From Vesta saturnalis (lineage: Eukaryota; Arthropoda; Insecta; Coleoptera; Lampyridae), in assembly GCA_036346205.1 (NCBI GenBank), contig JARFJB010002009.1, forward strand, positions 2,248,501 to 2,312,500: a stretch of DNA of 64,000 nt, given 5' to 3'. A program made the position numbers and the translations under genes. The notes under the pieces are model-generated. The model was not told the origin of the DNA. It did no database searches and worked only from the letters and a program-made list of their open reading frames with translations. Each line of letters begins with the position of its first letter. Within the stretch, counting starts at the first letter, position 1. Positions 47,403 to 59,524 of the stretch are shown piece after piece.

Positions 47403-48249
47403 TGATTTTTAGTTAGTTAGTCCACTGTAGCCTCTATATTCTTCCATAGTACCCACTGCGTAGGGTACAGTGGTTGGCTACTCAAGAATAGAATTTTATT
47501 TTTTTGCTTTATAGACAAGATTGTTTTGTTGATTTTATATACTTAGCCTTAAAATCTAACGATAGTTGAACAGTTTTGAGTAAAAAAGTTTTCATATGTC
47601 TTCAATTTTAGTTAAAATATATTGATGAAGAAAATGTGTGCCACTGTACCCACTCCTCCTCCTACACACACACGCGCGCTCTCAGGTAGAGATCGTTTCA
47701 AGACTAAAGAACGGTTGCGCAGAAACAAATTTTGCTCCAAATATCAATACACTATCCAACTGAAAAAGGTTTGCACTTTTCATACGGCGTTTGATCGTCA
47801 AATTTCGAATTTATCCGACGCGGAATCTTTAATATTAAATCGATCTCTACACACGCAATCACCCACGTGCACACACGCACGCATGTTCACAACCACGCAC
47901 ATACACCTAAACACCCGCAAACTCGCACGCGCGTGGAAAGTGGTCTAGATGATGTTCAAAATGCTGAAAACGTGTAAACCCGTGGAACACCTGAGAGCGA
48001 TTTTTTCACGAAATCAAACTTATGGGGGCTTCGCGCATAACAAAATGAAAAATTCGGCCTTTTTAAAAATAGTGCAAGCATTTGGGGGCTTTGGAGGGCA
48101 GAAGATATTGTTTGATTAGAACCAAATTTACCACAATACTTAGTGGTAACTTAGGCAACTTTTTGTGAGATTACATTTTGATAACGTAAAAAAATTAAAA
48201 AAAATAATTTTGGATATTTAAGTGTGTATTTATTGTTAATTTTTTACAA
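47403..48249. other. Spacer with CA/CG-rich simple sequence
   Basis: CACACACACGCGCGC near 47660 and CACACACGCACGCATG near 47870 are simple-repeat tracts. The 108-residue frame across them is compositionally odd and unsupported. Confidence 0.5.
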
Positions 48250-48720
48250 ATTTAAACGTTTCGAGAACAATTAGTTACCTTTTTCAGTAAATGATAATAG
48301 TTTTTGAAAATTAATTAAGATGTAAAATAAATATATAAAACGTGAAAACATAAAAGCTTCATATAATAGTTAGGAACATTTTTCATTATTAGACTTTGCC
48401 CGCTAGAGGGTGTTCTGATTTGTCATTTTCAAGGCCGTTTAATAATATTTAATCTATTGAAGATCTCCCTAATTTTTACACAAATAATATTAGAGTCCGT
48501 AGATGGTTTTTTATATACGTTTCCTAACTACTATACCAGGCTTATGTTTTCAGATTTCATATATTTATTTGATAGCTTAATTAATTTTTAAAAACGATTG
48601 CTATTTACTGAAGAAGATAACTGTAATTGTTATGGAAAAATTAATAAAAATACACGATTAAATACCCAAAAGTGTTTTAATTATGAGTGATAACCGCGAA
48701 AGTTTTTCATTTTCATAAAA
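48250..48720 (+). repeat. Diverged PLE terminal repeat
   Basis: Same order of phrases as the PLE1 right repeat: GTGTTCTGATTTGTCATTTTC, TATACGTTTC, CAGGCTTATGTTT, GAAGATAACTGTAATTGTTAT and ATTATGAGTG. No RT is attached, so it is solo or truncated. Confidence 0.7.
48608..48637 (+). ncRNA. Diverged hammerhead-like motif
   Basis: CTGAAGA, an ATAAC/GTTAT stem, then GGAAA, in the same place as in PLE1. The stem has lost one closing pair, but the two core boxes remain, which suggests past selection on the motif. Confidence 0.4.
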
Positions 48721-48919
48721 ACATTAAATTCAGATTTTTCCTCATTAACCTAATTTGATCTAAATTTATATTCTTTAACTTCGTAGAATTCAGTAATGAA
48801 TAGCAGTAATGTTTCAAATATAATTAATATAATTGCACAATGTTTTATATAAATTTTTATTTCTCAATGAGTTTCAATATAACATGTATTATTATCATGG
48901 GAAAATAGGTTAAACCATA

Positions 48920-49262
48920 AGCAGTTATGGTGACAAATCATTAAGGTAAAACAGCAAACTTGATGTAAATTATAATTCTATATTTAAACGGTCTGTTAAA
49001 GGTGAGATTATAAGATCAACCTGTTCGTTCATTAAAGGTTTCTATTTATGTTTATAAATTTTGAATGTTTCCAAAATTACTATGTTTGGCATAATTTAAT
49101 TTGGTGGTGTGTTTAATTTGTAGCATCAAAAGTGTTCTTTATACCTAATACCAAGTATTTGTCCAATATAAACAGGATTATAGGACGTGCAGTTCAATTT
49201 ATAAATACCTGACTTCAAAATGTTGTTAGTTGGATCTTTATTCATGTATTAAATATAGAATT
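48920..49262 (-). pseudogene. PLE GIY-YIG end, minus strand (copy D)
   Basis: Reverse-strand frame reads SGIYKLNCTSYNPVYIGQILG at about 49140-49230, a complete GIY-to-YIG pair, then a tail matching IYKHK and NEQVDLI near 49030. No RT. The orientation is opposite to the terminal repeat at 48250. Confidence 0.75.
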
Positions 49263-49266
49263 ATAA

Positions 49267-49455
49267 TTTTAAAAATTATTATTAATTTAATTAAATACAT
49301 AAAGACAAAATTTACATCGATTGGGGCTTGAACCTTGATGTCGCAGTTGGTTAGCGCGGTACTCTAGCAAAGTACTGGTCGTAGGTTCAAATCCTACTCG
49401 AGGTAAACTTTTTATTTATGTATTTAATAAAATTAATAATAATTTTTAATTACAT
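49267..49455 (+). repeat. Inverted-repeat unit carrying a tRNA, copy 2
   Basis: Arms of about 37-40 bp: TTAAAAATTATTATTAATTT then AATTAAATACATAAA on the left, the complement on the right. It sits among PLE2-like sequence, as does copy 1. Confidence 0.75.
49332..49404 (+). tRNA. tRNA(Ala-AGC)-like gene, copy 2
   Basis: 73 nt. Acceptor ACCTTGA/TCGAGGT (one G-T pair), D arm with one mismatch, anticodon stem GTACT/AGTAC with a canonical 7-base loop CTAGCAA (anticodon AGC), T arm GTAGG/CCTAC, intact B box and a TTTTT terminator at 49409. It lacks a G3-U70 alanine identity pair, so decoding identity is uncertain; it could be a mobile tRNA-derived unit. Confidence 0.72.
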
Positions 49456-49794
49456 ATTTATCTTTGAACTTATTCGTTCATAACAAAAACGTATAATAAT
49501 TATAATTTTAAGTTTGCTGTTTTACTTTAATGATTTGTTACCATACCTACTTGTTATTATTTTACTTGTATATTTTCTTTTGATAATGATACATGTTGTA
49601 TTGAAACGCGTTGAGAAATTAATATTTATATGAAACGTTATGAAGTTATATTGATTATATTGGAAAAAATACTGTTATTAATCATGGAATTTCACGAAGT
49701 AAGGTTAAAGAATATATATTTAATTAAAAAACGAACCAAATTATATAAGTAACTTATGATTAATCATAGAGTAGCAAGTCAAAATGACGGTTTA
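49456..49794 (+). repeat. PLE2-like terminal sequence
   Basis: TTTGCTGTTTTACTTTAATG, GAAACGCGTTG and ATTTATATGAAACG match the PLE2 tails at 52400, 59560 and 63060. Confidence 0.55.
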
Positions 49795-50850
49795 TCTTTT
49801 TTTTTATGATTGTGGACCTGAACAGGCTAAATTTGGCCTATCGTGCTAAAGCACTCAGGAACACTTAGGAGGATGGATAGAGGGATAATGAATTGCCAAT
49901 AGATGCCTATGGACAGCTACCTTAAATTTTCTCATATCATAAGTGAGAGGAAAGCAGGAACTAGGGAGATCATTCCAGAGTTTAGAAACCGTGTAGAAAA
50001 ATGTGGATTGCGCCCGTTTGGTACAAGTGGAGATTTGTACTGCATACTGATGATGTGAATGAGCGAACCGAGTGTTTCTCGCAAAGATAGCCCGAGATGG
50101 TATCAAATAATATAATTCAGCAGCACAATAGCCGTTGTAATAACGATAATACAAAGAAATAACTGAAGTCATCCTATGCTCAAGGGACTGTACGTGAGAA
50201 GTTAAGGACGGGTCATTTATAAGAATAATCGCTCTCTTTTGAATACGATCAACGATATCGAGAGCGTATTGGGGAGCACTAACACAGAGGTGATAATTAT
50301 ATTCCAGATGAGGCCGAATTTGAGCCTTATACAGCAGAAGGAGTTGCCGAGAGGTAAAATACTGCTTAGATCTGTACAAAAAGCCTATTTTACGAGCAGC
50401 TGTTTTGGTAGCTGACAGAAGATGGTCAACCCATGAGAGATTTGAAGATACAGACATACCCAACAGAGTAATAGAATCTGAAAGCTTAAGAACTGAGCCA
50501 TTCATACTTACAACAGGAAATGATCAATCTTTTTTGGCGGACATAAGGCAACACTGAGTTTTGTTAGCATTAAATTTAACTAGATTATTGCTTCCCCATT
50601 CGAGAATACGTTGAATGTCTTTGTTGATTGAATTTGCCATTTCAGCTTTAATTTCTTGATTTGACATAGAAGGTGGATTATCACTATGAGTGGACTGAGA
50701 TGAACTACAGTGAAGAGTGCTATCGTCAGCAAAGCAATGGATGGAGTTTGTTGTTGAAGAAATAAGGTCATTTATGTACAGCAAAAAAATTGTAGGCGCT
50801 ATAACGGATCCCTGTGGTACGCCCGCGTTAATGCTAACTTCTTTTGAAAA
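49795..50850 (-). pseudogene. CR1-like LINE, 5'-truncated copy A
   Basis: Minus strand. AGVPQGSVIAP near 50810, FADDS catalytic box near 50725, then one TGA near 50523 splits an otherwise open 300-codon stretch. The C-terminus SKLWNDLPSSCF and a short tail end at 49855. The 3' end is T/A-rich on the plus strand near 49795. Same family as copy B; clade by motif only. Confidence 0.87.
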
Positions 50851-50859
50851 AGTGATACC

Positions 50860-52461
50860 GACTTACGATAATCTGTTTTCTTGAGCTAAAAATTCGATAA
50901 CTCAGAAGGTAATTAAGAATACTTAAAGAAGAAGTTAAAAAGTGATTTAGAATTAGAGATAACCTACGTGTTCACCTAAAGGTACTTTGTTTTGAAATTT
51001 TATATAAAATAAATATTATTGAATTTCTGTATATTTGTCAAAAATTTTAGGAAAACTGTCAGTTACATCAAACATAAAAGATACATCGAACAAAGAAATT
51101 TATCTAAAAACAACATCATCAACATAGAAGAAACAAATCAGAACTCCTACAATTTTCACACAAGATTCGTAAACTTATCAAATGTTCAATTTAATAGAAT
51201 TAAAGAATTAGAATTCCTTAACAAAGGTTTTAAGTATTGCCCTTTTCATATATTCACTAACAAAATTAACGAGATTTTAGCAATAGAATGCCAAACACAT
51301 GTTAGAAATGATCATAATAATTATGCCAAATTTCAATTTACGAATTTGCATAAAAGTTTTCTCTGAAAAGGACCGAACTTACAACAATTATTTACTAAAA
51401 TCAGTTAAGAATACAATTAACAAAAATAATCTAATTCTATTAAAGTAGATAAAGATAACACTTTAGTAATTATTTCAAAAGACCTATATACAAAAAATGT
51501 ATTTTATTATTAATGAAAATTTAGAAATTTAAATGCAGATCTTACAACGAAATTTCAAAAGGATGAGAAACAAAGTTTACAAAACCGCAATATCTGCTTT
51601 ACAGATTCAGAGAAAGAACACATTTTATACAAGAACCTACAAGCACAAAAACCATACGGTCTCATAAAAATCCATAACAAATATGCCCATTAGACCAGTA
51701 GTTTCTTACATTCCAGCACTACTAAACCACTAAGAATTTAGAACTAATTAATAAACTACAGAACATAAAATTACCATTAGGTACCTACCTAATAAACTTG
51801 TAAGTTTTAATGTTACTAATTTTCTGAAATACACTATTTAAAATATTTTTTTATTTAATAGTAGTGTTGAATTAGTTACAAGAATAAAGTTAATTCAATT
51901 ATTTGATCTCTGTGTTAATCAAAATTAATATTCAATAATAAGATTTATTTACACAACAAAGTCAATTTTACTAATGTTACCTAATATCTCTAAGGATAAT
52001 TTAGAAAATGTTTTGATAAAAGTGTATTTTCATTACATTAATGGTATTATCAGATTAATCAGATTTAACAATTTACATGGTAACACAAAATTTACATTAG
52101 TTAGAGAAAGAACAAAATAGTCATTAATTTTCGAGATTTGAACATAAAATTTCATATTTTGGAAAAATATCAGAAAAAGTAGCTCACATATTACAAAAAA
52201 ACAAGAAGTACAAAGTAGCTTTCAAAAGTAATACCATTGTTCTTAAATGTCGATTTAATACCAAAGATCCGACTAACGGGATTTGCAGTCTGGCATTTAT
52301 AAATTGATATGCACATCCTATAATTCTGCCTATATTGGAGAAATACTTAGTTATTAGATATATATACACACAGATAGACAGTTTAAATACAGAATTATAA
52401 TTTACACCAAGTTTGTTGTTTTACTTTAATGGTTTGTTACCGCTTGTTATTGTTTAACATA
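50860..52461 (+). pseudogene. PLE2 family Penelope-like relic, copy E
   Basis: RT N-terminal part with FLNKGFKYCPF and ILAIECQTHVRNDHNNYAKF (51190-51340), MPIRPVVSYIPAP near 51680, a degraded FDVT block, a catalytic box reading YING near 52035, then SGIYKLICTSYNSAYIGE at 52284-52340 with the GIY-YIG intact. Its 3' repeat is cut at TA 52462 by the 7-kb element and resumes at 59525. Confidence 0.87.
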
Positions 52462-52463
52462 TA

Positions 52464-53060
52464 CAGGTTGACTTTTTTAACCGTGTATTAGAAGTTTACG
52501 AAGAAAGAAAAAATATACGATTCTGAAAACTTAGGGATCGACATGGTGTCAAAAGACCTACTAATTAAAAATATTTGCAAGAAAGTGGCACTTTTGGTTA
52601 TACTGGAAGTAGACGCAATCTTTCTTATTTTAAATAGAATAATATATTTTTAATTTTTGTTTAGATTGGCTATAAAATTTTAAGTTTAATTTTTTCAAAA
52701 TATACATAAAATTTATATGTTTAAAGATATTATGATATTAAAATCCAAATATCTTTAGTGTTTATTAAAATTATATTTTGAAATATTGCATAGATAATAA
52801 GTAAACTTTGCTATACAAGATAGTACGATTAATTTTTATGCACAGGGTTTTTGTAAACATGCCTCCATCTTATAAAACTTTAAACGTAAATAAGTCAGTA
52901 TTTTGTTTGTTGTTTGTATGTTATTAATGCAGTCGATGTAGATTTGAATTTTCTTTCAATTTATTGATATTTAGGTTTCCTATACCTAAAGTTAAGCGTT
53001 TTCTAAATAATTAGAAATTTTGTTGAATTGTTGATATTAAACTGTTAAAGCAAGTGAAGT
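52464..53060 (+). repeat. Left arm of 7-kb element
   Basis: Matches 58930-59524 inverted, through GAAGTAGACGCAATCTTTCT, AAATCCAAATATCTTTAG, TAAGTAAACTTTGCTAT and AAACATGCCTC. Confidence 0.88.
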
Positions 53061-53254
53061 AGATGGCTATGGTCACCTAACCAGATGTACTTGTTTGGAA
53101 CAAATGACTAAAATATTAAGCCACATCTGTCAATTCACGGCTTTATTTGCCATTTATGGACAGTGCGGCAAAATAATTAGCAGAACTTGTAAAACATTTA
53201 ATGAAAAGTATTTTCAATTGCCGCAAATTAGAATAATAAATTTAGAAGAATTTT

Positions 53255-54153
53255 GAAGAACTTTTATAAATTTGGAACCGGAAAAGCGGAGATGATATTA
53301 CCCAGTCCTATAACATCCAATAAAGATACCGGAGTAAATATTTTGGAATATTTTCAAGCATACCCTAGACGTTCAATCCCATCTGCCGCAGCGGAATTAG
53401 GCGTTACGTATACTTAGTTCTATTCAAAAAATATTAAAAAAGCATGCGATGCTTTAAATTTGTTGCCGTGCAAGAAATGCAATTCGTAAACTACGCAAGA
53501 AGAAATTTATTTTGCGAAAGGACGTTAATTCATTGTCAAGAGGACCGCAAAAAAATTATGTGTGGTGATGAGGCAAAATTTTCCACAGATGGAATTTTTA
53601 ACCGAAAAAATTTATACGTTTGCTCCAATAAAAATCCCCATGCACTGTGTACGAGGTCTCCCCAATATGCGTTCAACGTTAAGGTGTTTTGTTTATTAAT
53701 GAACGATAAATACCCTTACTTCATTGACAATGAAAACCTAAATGGACAAAATTATGTAAACATTTTAAACTATAGTGTCGGAGTTTTTGGAAAATTTACC
53801 ACTTAATCAATACAGATTATGCTATTATCAACTTGGTGGCGCGCCAAACCACTGCACTGGAGAAGTTACTAATGAACTATACCGTATGTTTGAAGATAGA
53901 TGGATAAGGGTCCTTTAGAGTATCCTGCCAGATCGCCAGACTTAACGCCTTAAGACTTTTATCTTTGGGGTAGAATAAAGAATAAACTTTATGCACGTGA
54001 AGTTAATAACCAAGAAGATTTGATAAACAGAATTCACGAAGAATTTGCAAGCTTGGAGGCGCAAGAAATTCAAAGAGCTACAACCAAATCAGTCTTTAAA
54101 AGAATAAATATGTGCCTTAGAGTTAATGGAGAACATTTTGAACAATTACTTTA
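53255..54153 (+). pseudogene. MLE4 transposase, catalytic D lost
   Basis: HTH region EYFQAYPRRSIPSAAAELGV, then CGDEAKFSTDG (first D), then QLGGAPNH where QxDGAPxH is expected, so the second catalytic D is G. The third region ARSPDLTP is followed by a stop and DFYLWG. Ends LRVNGEHFEQLL at 54153. Further shifts near 53430 and 53800. Confidence 0.87.
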
Positions 54154-56525
54154 GACGATAAATTTGTTTCAAATATTTTCAATTACCTTGTTTGTACTTG
54201 TTACATTGTTATTATTTATTATTGTTGCTATTGTATATGTTTATAAATTTAGTATTGTTGGTTAGTGGCTTGTAGGTAGCGGACCGCGAAAATTTTATTA
54301 TTGTTATAAACGTTTGTCAAATTGCCATTGATAATACGTCGTAATTTGCTAATGTTTTCAAAATATTTTATTTAGATATTTTATGTAAGAAATGTGAGAT
54401 TGTTTGTAACTGATATTTGTCTAGGGTTGTAAGACACATGTTGGGGGGTGAGTAGCAGGTGCACGCTTAAAAATGCTTTACTGAGGGGCGTAACGAATCA
54501 TTGGAATTTATTATACGCCGATTCTTAGTGGAAAAATGTCACTAGCTTAATAAGTAATTGTGTTTGTACAGACCGCAATCAAAAGATATCTTCGTTTGTT
54601 ACTTCAAACCCGAGAGAGAAATGTAGGGTTGTTACGGAAGAATGCATATTTTTAAAATTAAGATGTCTTGCAATAATTAATATGAAACTGTTCCAACGGA
54701 AATTAATGTTTCTTGTTTTTATACTACTTTTGAAAAGATGGGGATTGAGTGCGGGAGTGAAGTGGTTGGGTTGGAAATCGGGGGAAAGTGAGTTACAGAT
54801 AGAGTGTCAATCGAGCCAGATCGATTTTTGGGTTTGTCTTTAAAATAATTCTTGCGTGTACATTTTTTTTTAATTCGCCAACACTAAGTTGTATTTTCTT
54901 TCGGGGTTAAACCGCGTATGTTAACGCTTTGTGCCTGTGATCAATTAAGGGAATATTTATTCTAGTGTTAGTATGTATTTTTATATAATTGAAAGAGCGC
55001 AGCCTAGATAACATATTAAATACCAAAAATTGTCTTGCAAAGGTATCTTATTCGTACGCGGACTCATTAAGCTAAAATCTGCTAAAATAAAAAGACAGTA
55101 CTCTCACTCTGGTATTTGTGCGAATTAGCATTGTTGGTTGTTGTTTGTATTTATATTTGTGTAGAGGTGGCTGGTGAATGGGTGTATGATACCACTGGTT
55201 ATTAATTGTAAAAGGCAATTGCCAGTAGGTACATACTCCCAGGCCAGGCCATTAAACACCTCGAATTTTTATTTCTATTGTTTTTATTTGTTGTATAGGT
55301 GAATGTGTAACCTGAGAGAGGAGCACTGTATTTTTCTAACGCACTCAAACTTATATATCGGTCACGATGTTAGTGATCTGTTTATAGCTTACCCTTGTAA
55401 GGCTTTGTTTTAATGAGTTTTTTGTCAGTTTGTTTAAGTAGAATTATTTGCCTGCGAGCTGATTTCTCTTTGTATGTGCTTTATTGTAATTTGACTTATG
55501 TATTCTGTGCTTTGGTGGTCACTAAACAATTGGGTACGTGCAAATTCCTTGCCTTTACCTTATCACCTGTGGAATTTTACTGTTGTATTTTATATGTACC
55601 GTAATTTGCTTTATTGTTTTATGTGCTTATTTAGTTAAAGACCGGCATGATTGATTTTAAAGGACCACATGTTTGGTGTTACGATTTTTATTATGCTTTT
55701 TATTTTGATTATTTATGATCCAGTTGTGCGTGTGACTACATTTTTCTTATTATTGTGTTTCTGTGTAGCTAAACTGTTTATTTATTCATTTACTTAATGT
55801 TATAATTTTGATACGTTAACCTGATTTAAAGGTGTTTTGTTATACATTTAACCCTTTCATTGTTTTTTTGTGTTATTTGATTCGTCATTGTACTTGTGCA
55901 ATTACTTATTTATGAATAAAATGGGTTTTATTGGTGGTTCTTTCCCACAATAGTATATTAACGGGCTGAACCACCGCTGTGCAACGCTCGTTGATTTTAA
56001 TTCGAGTAGTTTCATTTTTTTATCTGCCCCTCATGATGCAACACTTACCTTATCCAGCCTATCTAATTTAGATAGCACAACATACCTACCACAAGACGGC
56101 CATTTCGTTTGATCAGACTTGAGGTTTGCGAGTAATTTAATATCAAATGTTTTAATTATTGCCAGGAAAGTCAAAGTAAGGCAGGCAATTAACTTGAGTA
56201 ATTGTAACATTATTGTCAATCAAGTCAAGATAAATCTCTTAGGGACTGTTTTGTTCTTGAATTAGCATTATTCCGAATAAGTTCAAATTTCGCTTTTCAA
56301 GATAGGGTACCTAGGGGACGCTACAGGCTTAATGTTCTGCTTAATATTTTGTTGCGCTGTCTATAAGTGGCAAATAAATTTATTATGTCCTAAAATGAGT
56401 AGCTAATTATTTTTTCGTTATACTTGCTTAATAACCAAGACAATAATTTACCACTATCCAATGTTATAACACAACCTAAATAATAAATTGACAAACATGC
56501 ATAGCGCAATATTTTAATTGTTTGT
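54154..56525. other. Unexplained T/G-rich block inside the 7-kb element
   Basis: From 54154 to about 55950 the plus strand is strongly T- and G-rich, with scattered TTGTTTGTA phrases and no long frame, and ends near GAATAAAATGGG (55915), a poly(A)-signal-like word. This resembles a long 3' UTR. 55960-56525 is ordinary AT-rich DNA. Origin unknown. Confidence 0.45.
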
Positions 56526-56529
56526 TTAA

Positions 56530-58899
56530 CCCTCGAGCGCGCGTAATATTTGTGAGATACGGGCCTTGTAACTTTTCGTTAATAATTGCGTTGTTATCGG
56601 GTGTTTTGGGTCGGATGCTTAGGTACCATCCTAAAACAGTGTCCTGAGTGTGGTCAGTGAGTGTGCAACTTTTTCATCAATTAGTTTGGCTGGCAGCCAT
56701 GTTTTGTATCTACTATATACGTTGCGCGTTCTCAAGTAAGTATTTTAATCTCTTTTATAATTTGCAAAACAGAGATTTTGCATAATTGTTGATCTATAAT
56801 TATTTATTTTTAATCTTAAATTTCTTGTGAAATTAGTATAACAAGAGTTAAATTGTGATATTTTCATATAAAACAAGATAAATGTGTAAAATCTGAGGTT
56901 AGCAAATAAAAATTTGTTTTAGGATCATGTCGCTTTCAAAGCAATCATACAACTTGAACAATGCCAATGTCGCAGAAGAACTTCAGAAGTACCTGTTTTA
57001 TTCCGACGACGAAAATGATGAAGTCGAATTAATTGCAAGTGACGAAGATGATGTTGCTGAAGGCGTTTTTGAGACTAGGGACAGCGATTCGGAGTCGGAA
57101 CAAAATATGGACAGCGGCGACGAATCAGATAACGACGACGATTTTTTTACCAGCACCAAAAAAAGAGAAAAGTTAACGTCGACTTATACAAATGGAAAAA
57201 ACACCATATAAAACAAGAACAGGGTTTCACAACATAATCAACAAGAATCTTGGCCAAGTTAACGGTTTATCAAGGACAGCAAAAACTCCGATGGAAGCAT
57301 GGTAATGTTTTGTAAGTGATAACATGATTGATATACTTGTGTTATACACAAATCAATTTATTGACCAAGAAAGGGTGAAATTTTCACATGAAAGAGATGC
57401 ATGTCCTACTTCTGTGTCTGAAATAAAAGCACTCATAGGGCTTTTTATCTTTCCGGCCGATTACGAGCCCACCGTTTGAATACTTTAGATTTATTTGATA
57501 CTACTGGACACGGAGTAGAAATATTTGGAAGTACAATGAGCAGAAAAAGATTTTTATTTTTGCTAAAATGTTTACGGTTTGACGATCGCGACACGAGATT
57601 GACCAGAAAAGAGTTGGACAGGTTGGCTCCTATAAGAGATTTTTGGGAGATCTTCGTCGAAAATTGTAAAATGCATTATTCGGCGGGTTAAAATGTGACT
57701 ATTGATGAAAAGCTGGAAGGTTTTAGAGGCCGCTGTGTTTCCAAGCAGTACATATCGTCAAAACCAAGAAATATGGAATCAAAATTTACGCGATGGTTGA
57801 TAGTGAAACCTATTATGTGTCAAATTTAGAAATTTATTGTGAGACGCAACCTGAAGATTCTCCTTTTGCAGTTAGTAACAAACCTGTTGATGTAGTAAAG
57901 CGTTTAGCTGCTCCAATTTACGTTTCAGGTCGTAATGCCACTGCCGATAACTGGTTTACAGACATCAGTTTGGCTGAAACGGACTCAGCTAACCAAGAAT
58001 AAATAATTTCTAATTCAACTTCATGGTTGAAGTAGCTGACAACAAGACTCAGCTACGTAGCCAAAAAGAAATGTAATTCTTGTGTCTAGCATGCATTGTG
58101 ATCAATCAATTGGCGCATTAACAGGAGACCAAAAGAAACCAGAAATGATAACCTATTATAATCGCACGAAAGGAGGTGTTGACACAAACGATGAATTGTG
58201 CGAAACGTATAGTGTTTCACGAAATACCAGGCGATGGCCAATGGTCATCTTTTATTCCGTTCTAAACATGGCTGGAATAAATGCTCAAATAATACTAAAA
58301 AAAAATGGTCAAACTTGCGACAAACGAAGAGTTTTTCTCAAAAAAATTTGGCGATGAACTAATAAAAGAACATCTGCAAAACAGAAAGAGCAATACCAGA
58401 GGAATTTCTGCTGTGTTCAAGAAAAATTAATCAAACCTCAGAACGGCTCAGCACAAATCCACACAAACAGAAAGCACTTTAGAAGTTGATGATCAAAAAA
58501 GGAAAAGATGTGACACTTGCAAACACAATAAAACAACGCGTCTGACTAAATATGCTTGCAAAATATGCAAAAAGCGTTTGTGTTTAGAACATTGCCAAAT
58601 GGTCTGCGATGATCACTGGCAAAATTTAAACTGACTGCATATTTATGTTTTGTATTTGTTTAAATTTTATACTCCCTTTTTTTATTCTTTAATGTTTCAT
58701 TTAACCGTATTATGTTCTACGAGTTACGAGTTTTACGAGGACACATATGTAAGTTTGATCTGAAATTTGTACGTTTTCCAAGTTGCTAATAAAAAAATAA
58801 AACAAAAACTGTGTCATTTCCTTCCTTAAACCCCTAAAAATGTACTCCCAGATACATTGCGCGCCCTCGCGTAACGATTCTATTGCGCGCGCTCGAGGG
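56530..58899 (+). mobile_element. Complete piggyBac element (decayed)
   Basis: TIRs CCCTCGAGCGCGCG and complement, flanked by TTAA at 56526-56529 and 58900-58903, the diagnostic piggyBac target. 2,370 bp, normal for the superfamily. The transposase is a pseudogene. Confidence 0.96.
56927..58634 (+). pseudogene. piggyBac transposase pseudogene
   Basis: ATG 56927 with an acidic N-terminus (SDDENDEVELIASDEDD), then frameshifts near 57165 and 57450, an in-frame TAA near 57689 and shifts near 57770 and 58000. Catalytic regions: TIDEKLEGFRGRC near 57702, ADNWFTD near 57946, GGVDTNDE with RRWPM near 58172-58240. The C-terminal cysteine-rich finger CDTCKHN...CKICKKRLC...HCQMVC ends at 58634. Confidence 0.93.
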
Positions 58900-58929
58900 T
58901 TAAACAAGCACGTTGGGTTTTAATACCAA

Positions 58930-59524
58930 AGATTTCGACTTTACTTGCTTTAACATTTTAATATCAAAAATTCAACAAAATTTCTAATTATTTAGAAAAC
59001 GCTTCACTTTAGGTAGAGGAAACTTCAAATCTACATTGACTGCATTAATAACATACAGGGTGTTCTATTTCAAAATATTGACTTATTTAGCTTTAAAGTT
59101 TTATAAGATAGAGGCATGTTTACAAAAACCCTGAGCATAAAAAATAATAATTAATCATATATCTTGCATAGCAAAGTTTACTTATTATCTATGCAAAATT
59201 TCAAAATATAATTTTAATAAATACCAAAGATATTTGGATTTTAATATCAAGCGGTTACTGTCAAATTTTTCATTAAATAATTTATATCTTTAAAAATATT
59301 AATTTTAAGTATATGGTACTTGGAACAAATTAAACGTAAAATTTTATATACAATCTAAAATAAGAAAGATTGCGTCTACTTCCGGTATAACCAAAGTGCC
59401 ACTTTCTTGCAAATATTTTTATTTAGTAGGTCTTTTGAAACCATGTCTATCCCCAAGTTTTCAGAATCGTATATTTTTTCTTTTTCCATAAACTTCTAAT
59501 ACACGGTTAAAAAAAATCACCCTG
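58930..59524 (-). repeat. Right arm of 7-kb element
   Basis: Inverted partner of 52464-53060. It contains an extra ACAGGGTGTTCTATTTC near 59055 that the left arm lacks in that form. Confidence 0.88.

Larger units (their letters stand above)
52464..59524. mobile_element. 7-kb TA-flanked inverted-repeat element (MLE4 composite)
   Basis: Outer ends read CAGGTTGACTTTTTTAACCG and, reversed, CAGGGTGATTTTTTTTAACCG, with TA on both sides (52462-52463, 59525-59526). Inverted arms of about 590 bp. Inside: an MLE transposase relic, 2.4 kb of unassigned DNA and a piggyBac. Removing the piggyBac leaves 4.7 kb, still long for a mariner-like element. Confidence 0.85.

Noticed and set aside
47622..47948. 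108-residue open frame
   Set aside because: Spans CA/CG simple repeats, with no domain and no neighbouring exon signals.
55413..56219. Short open frames in the T/G-rich block
   Set aside because: Length expected by chance and no motif seen.
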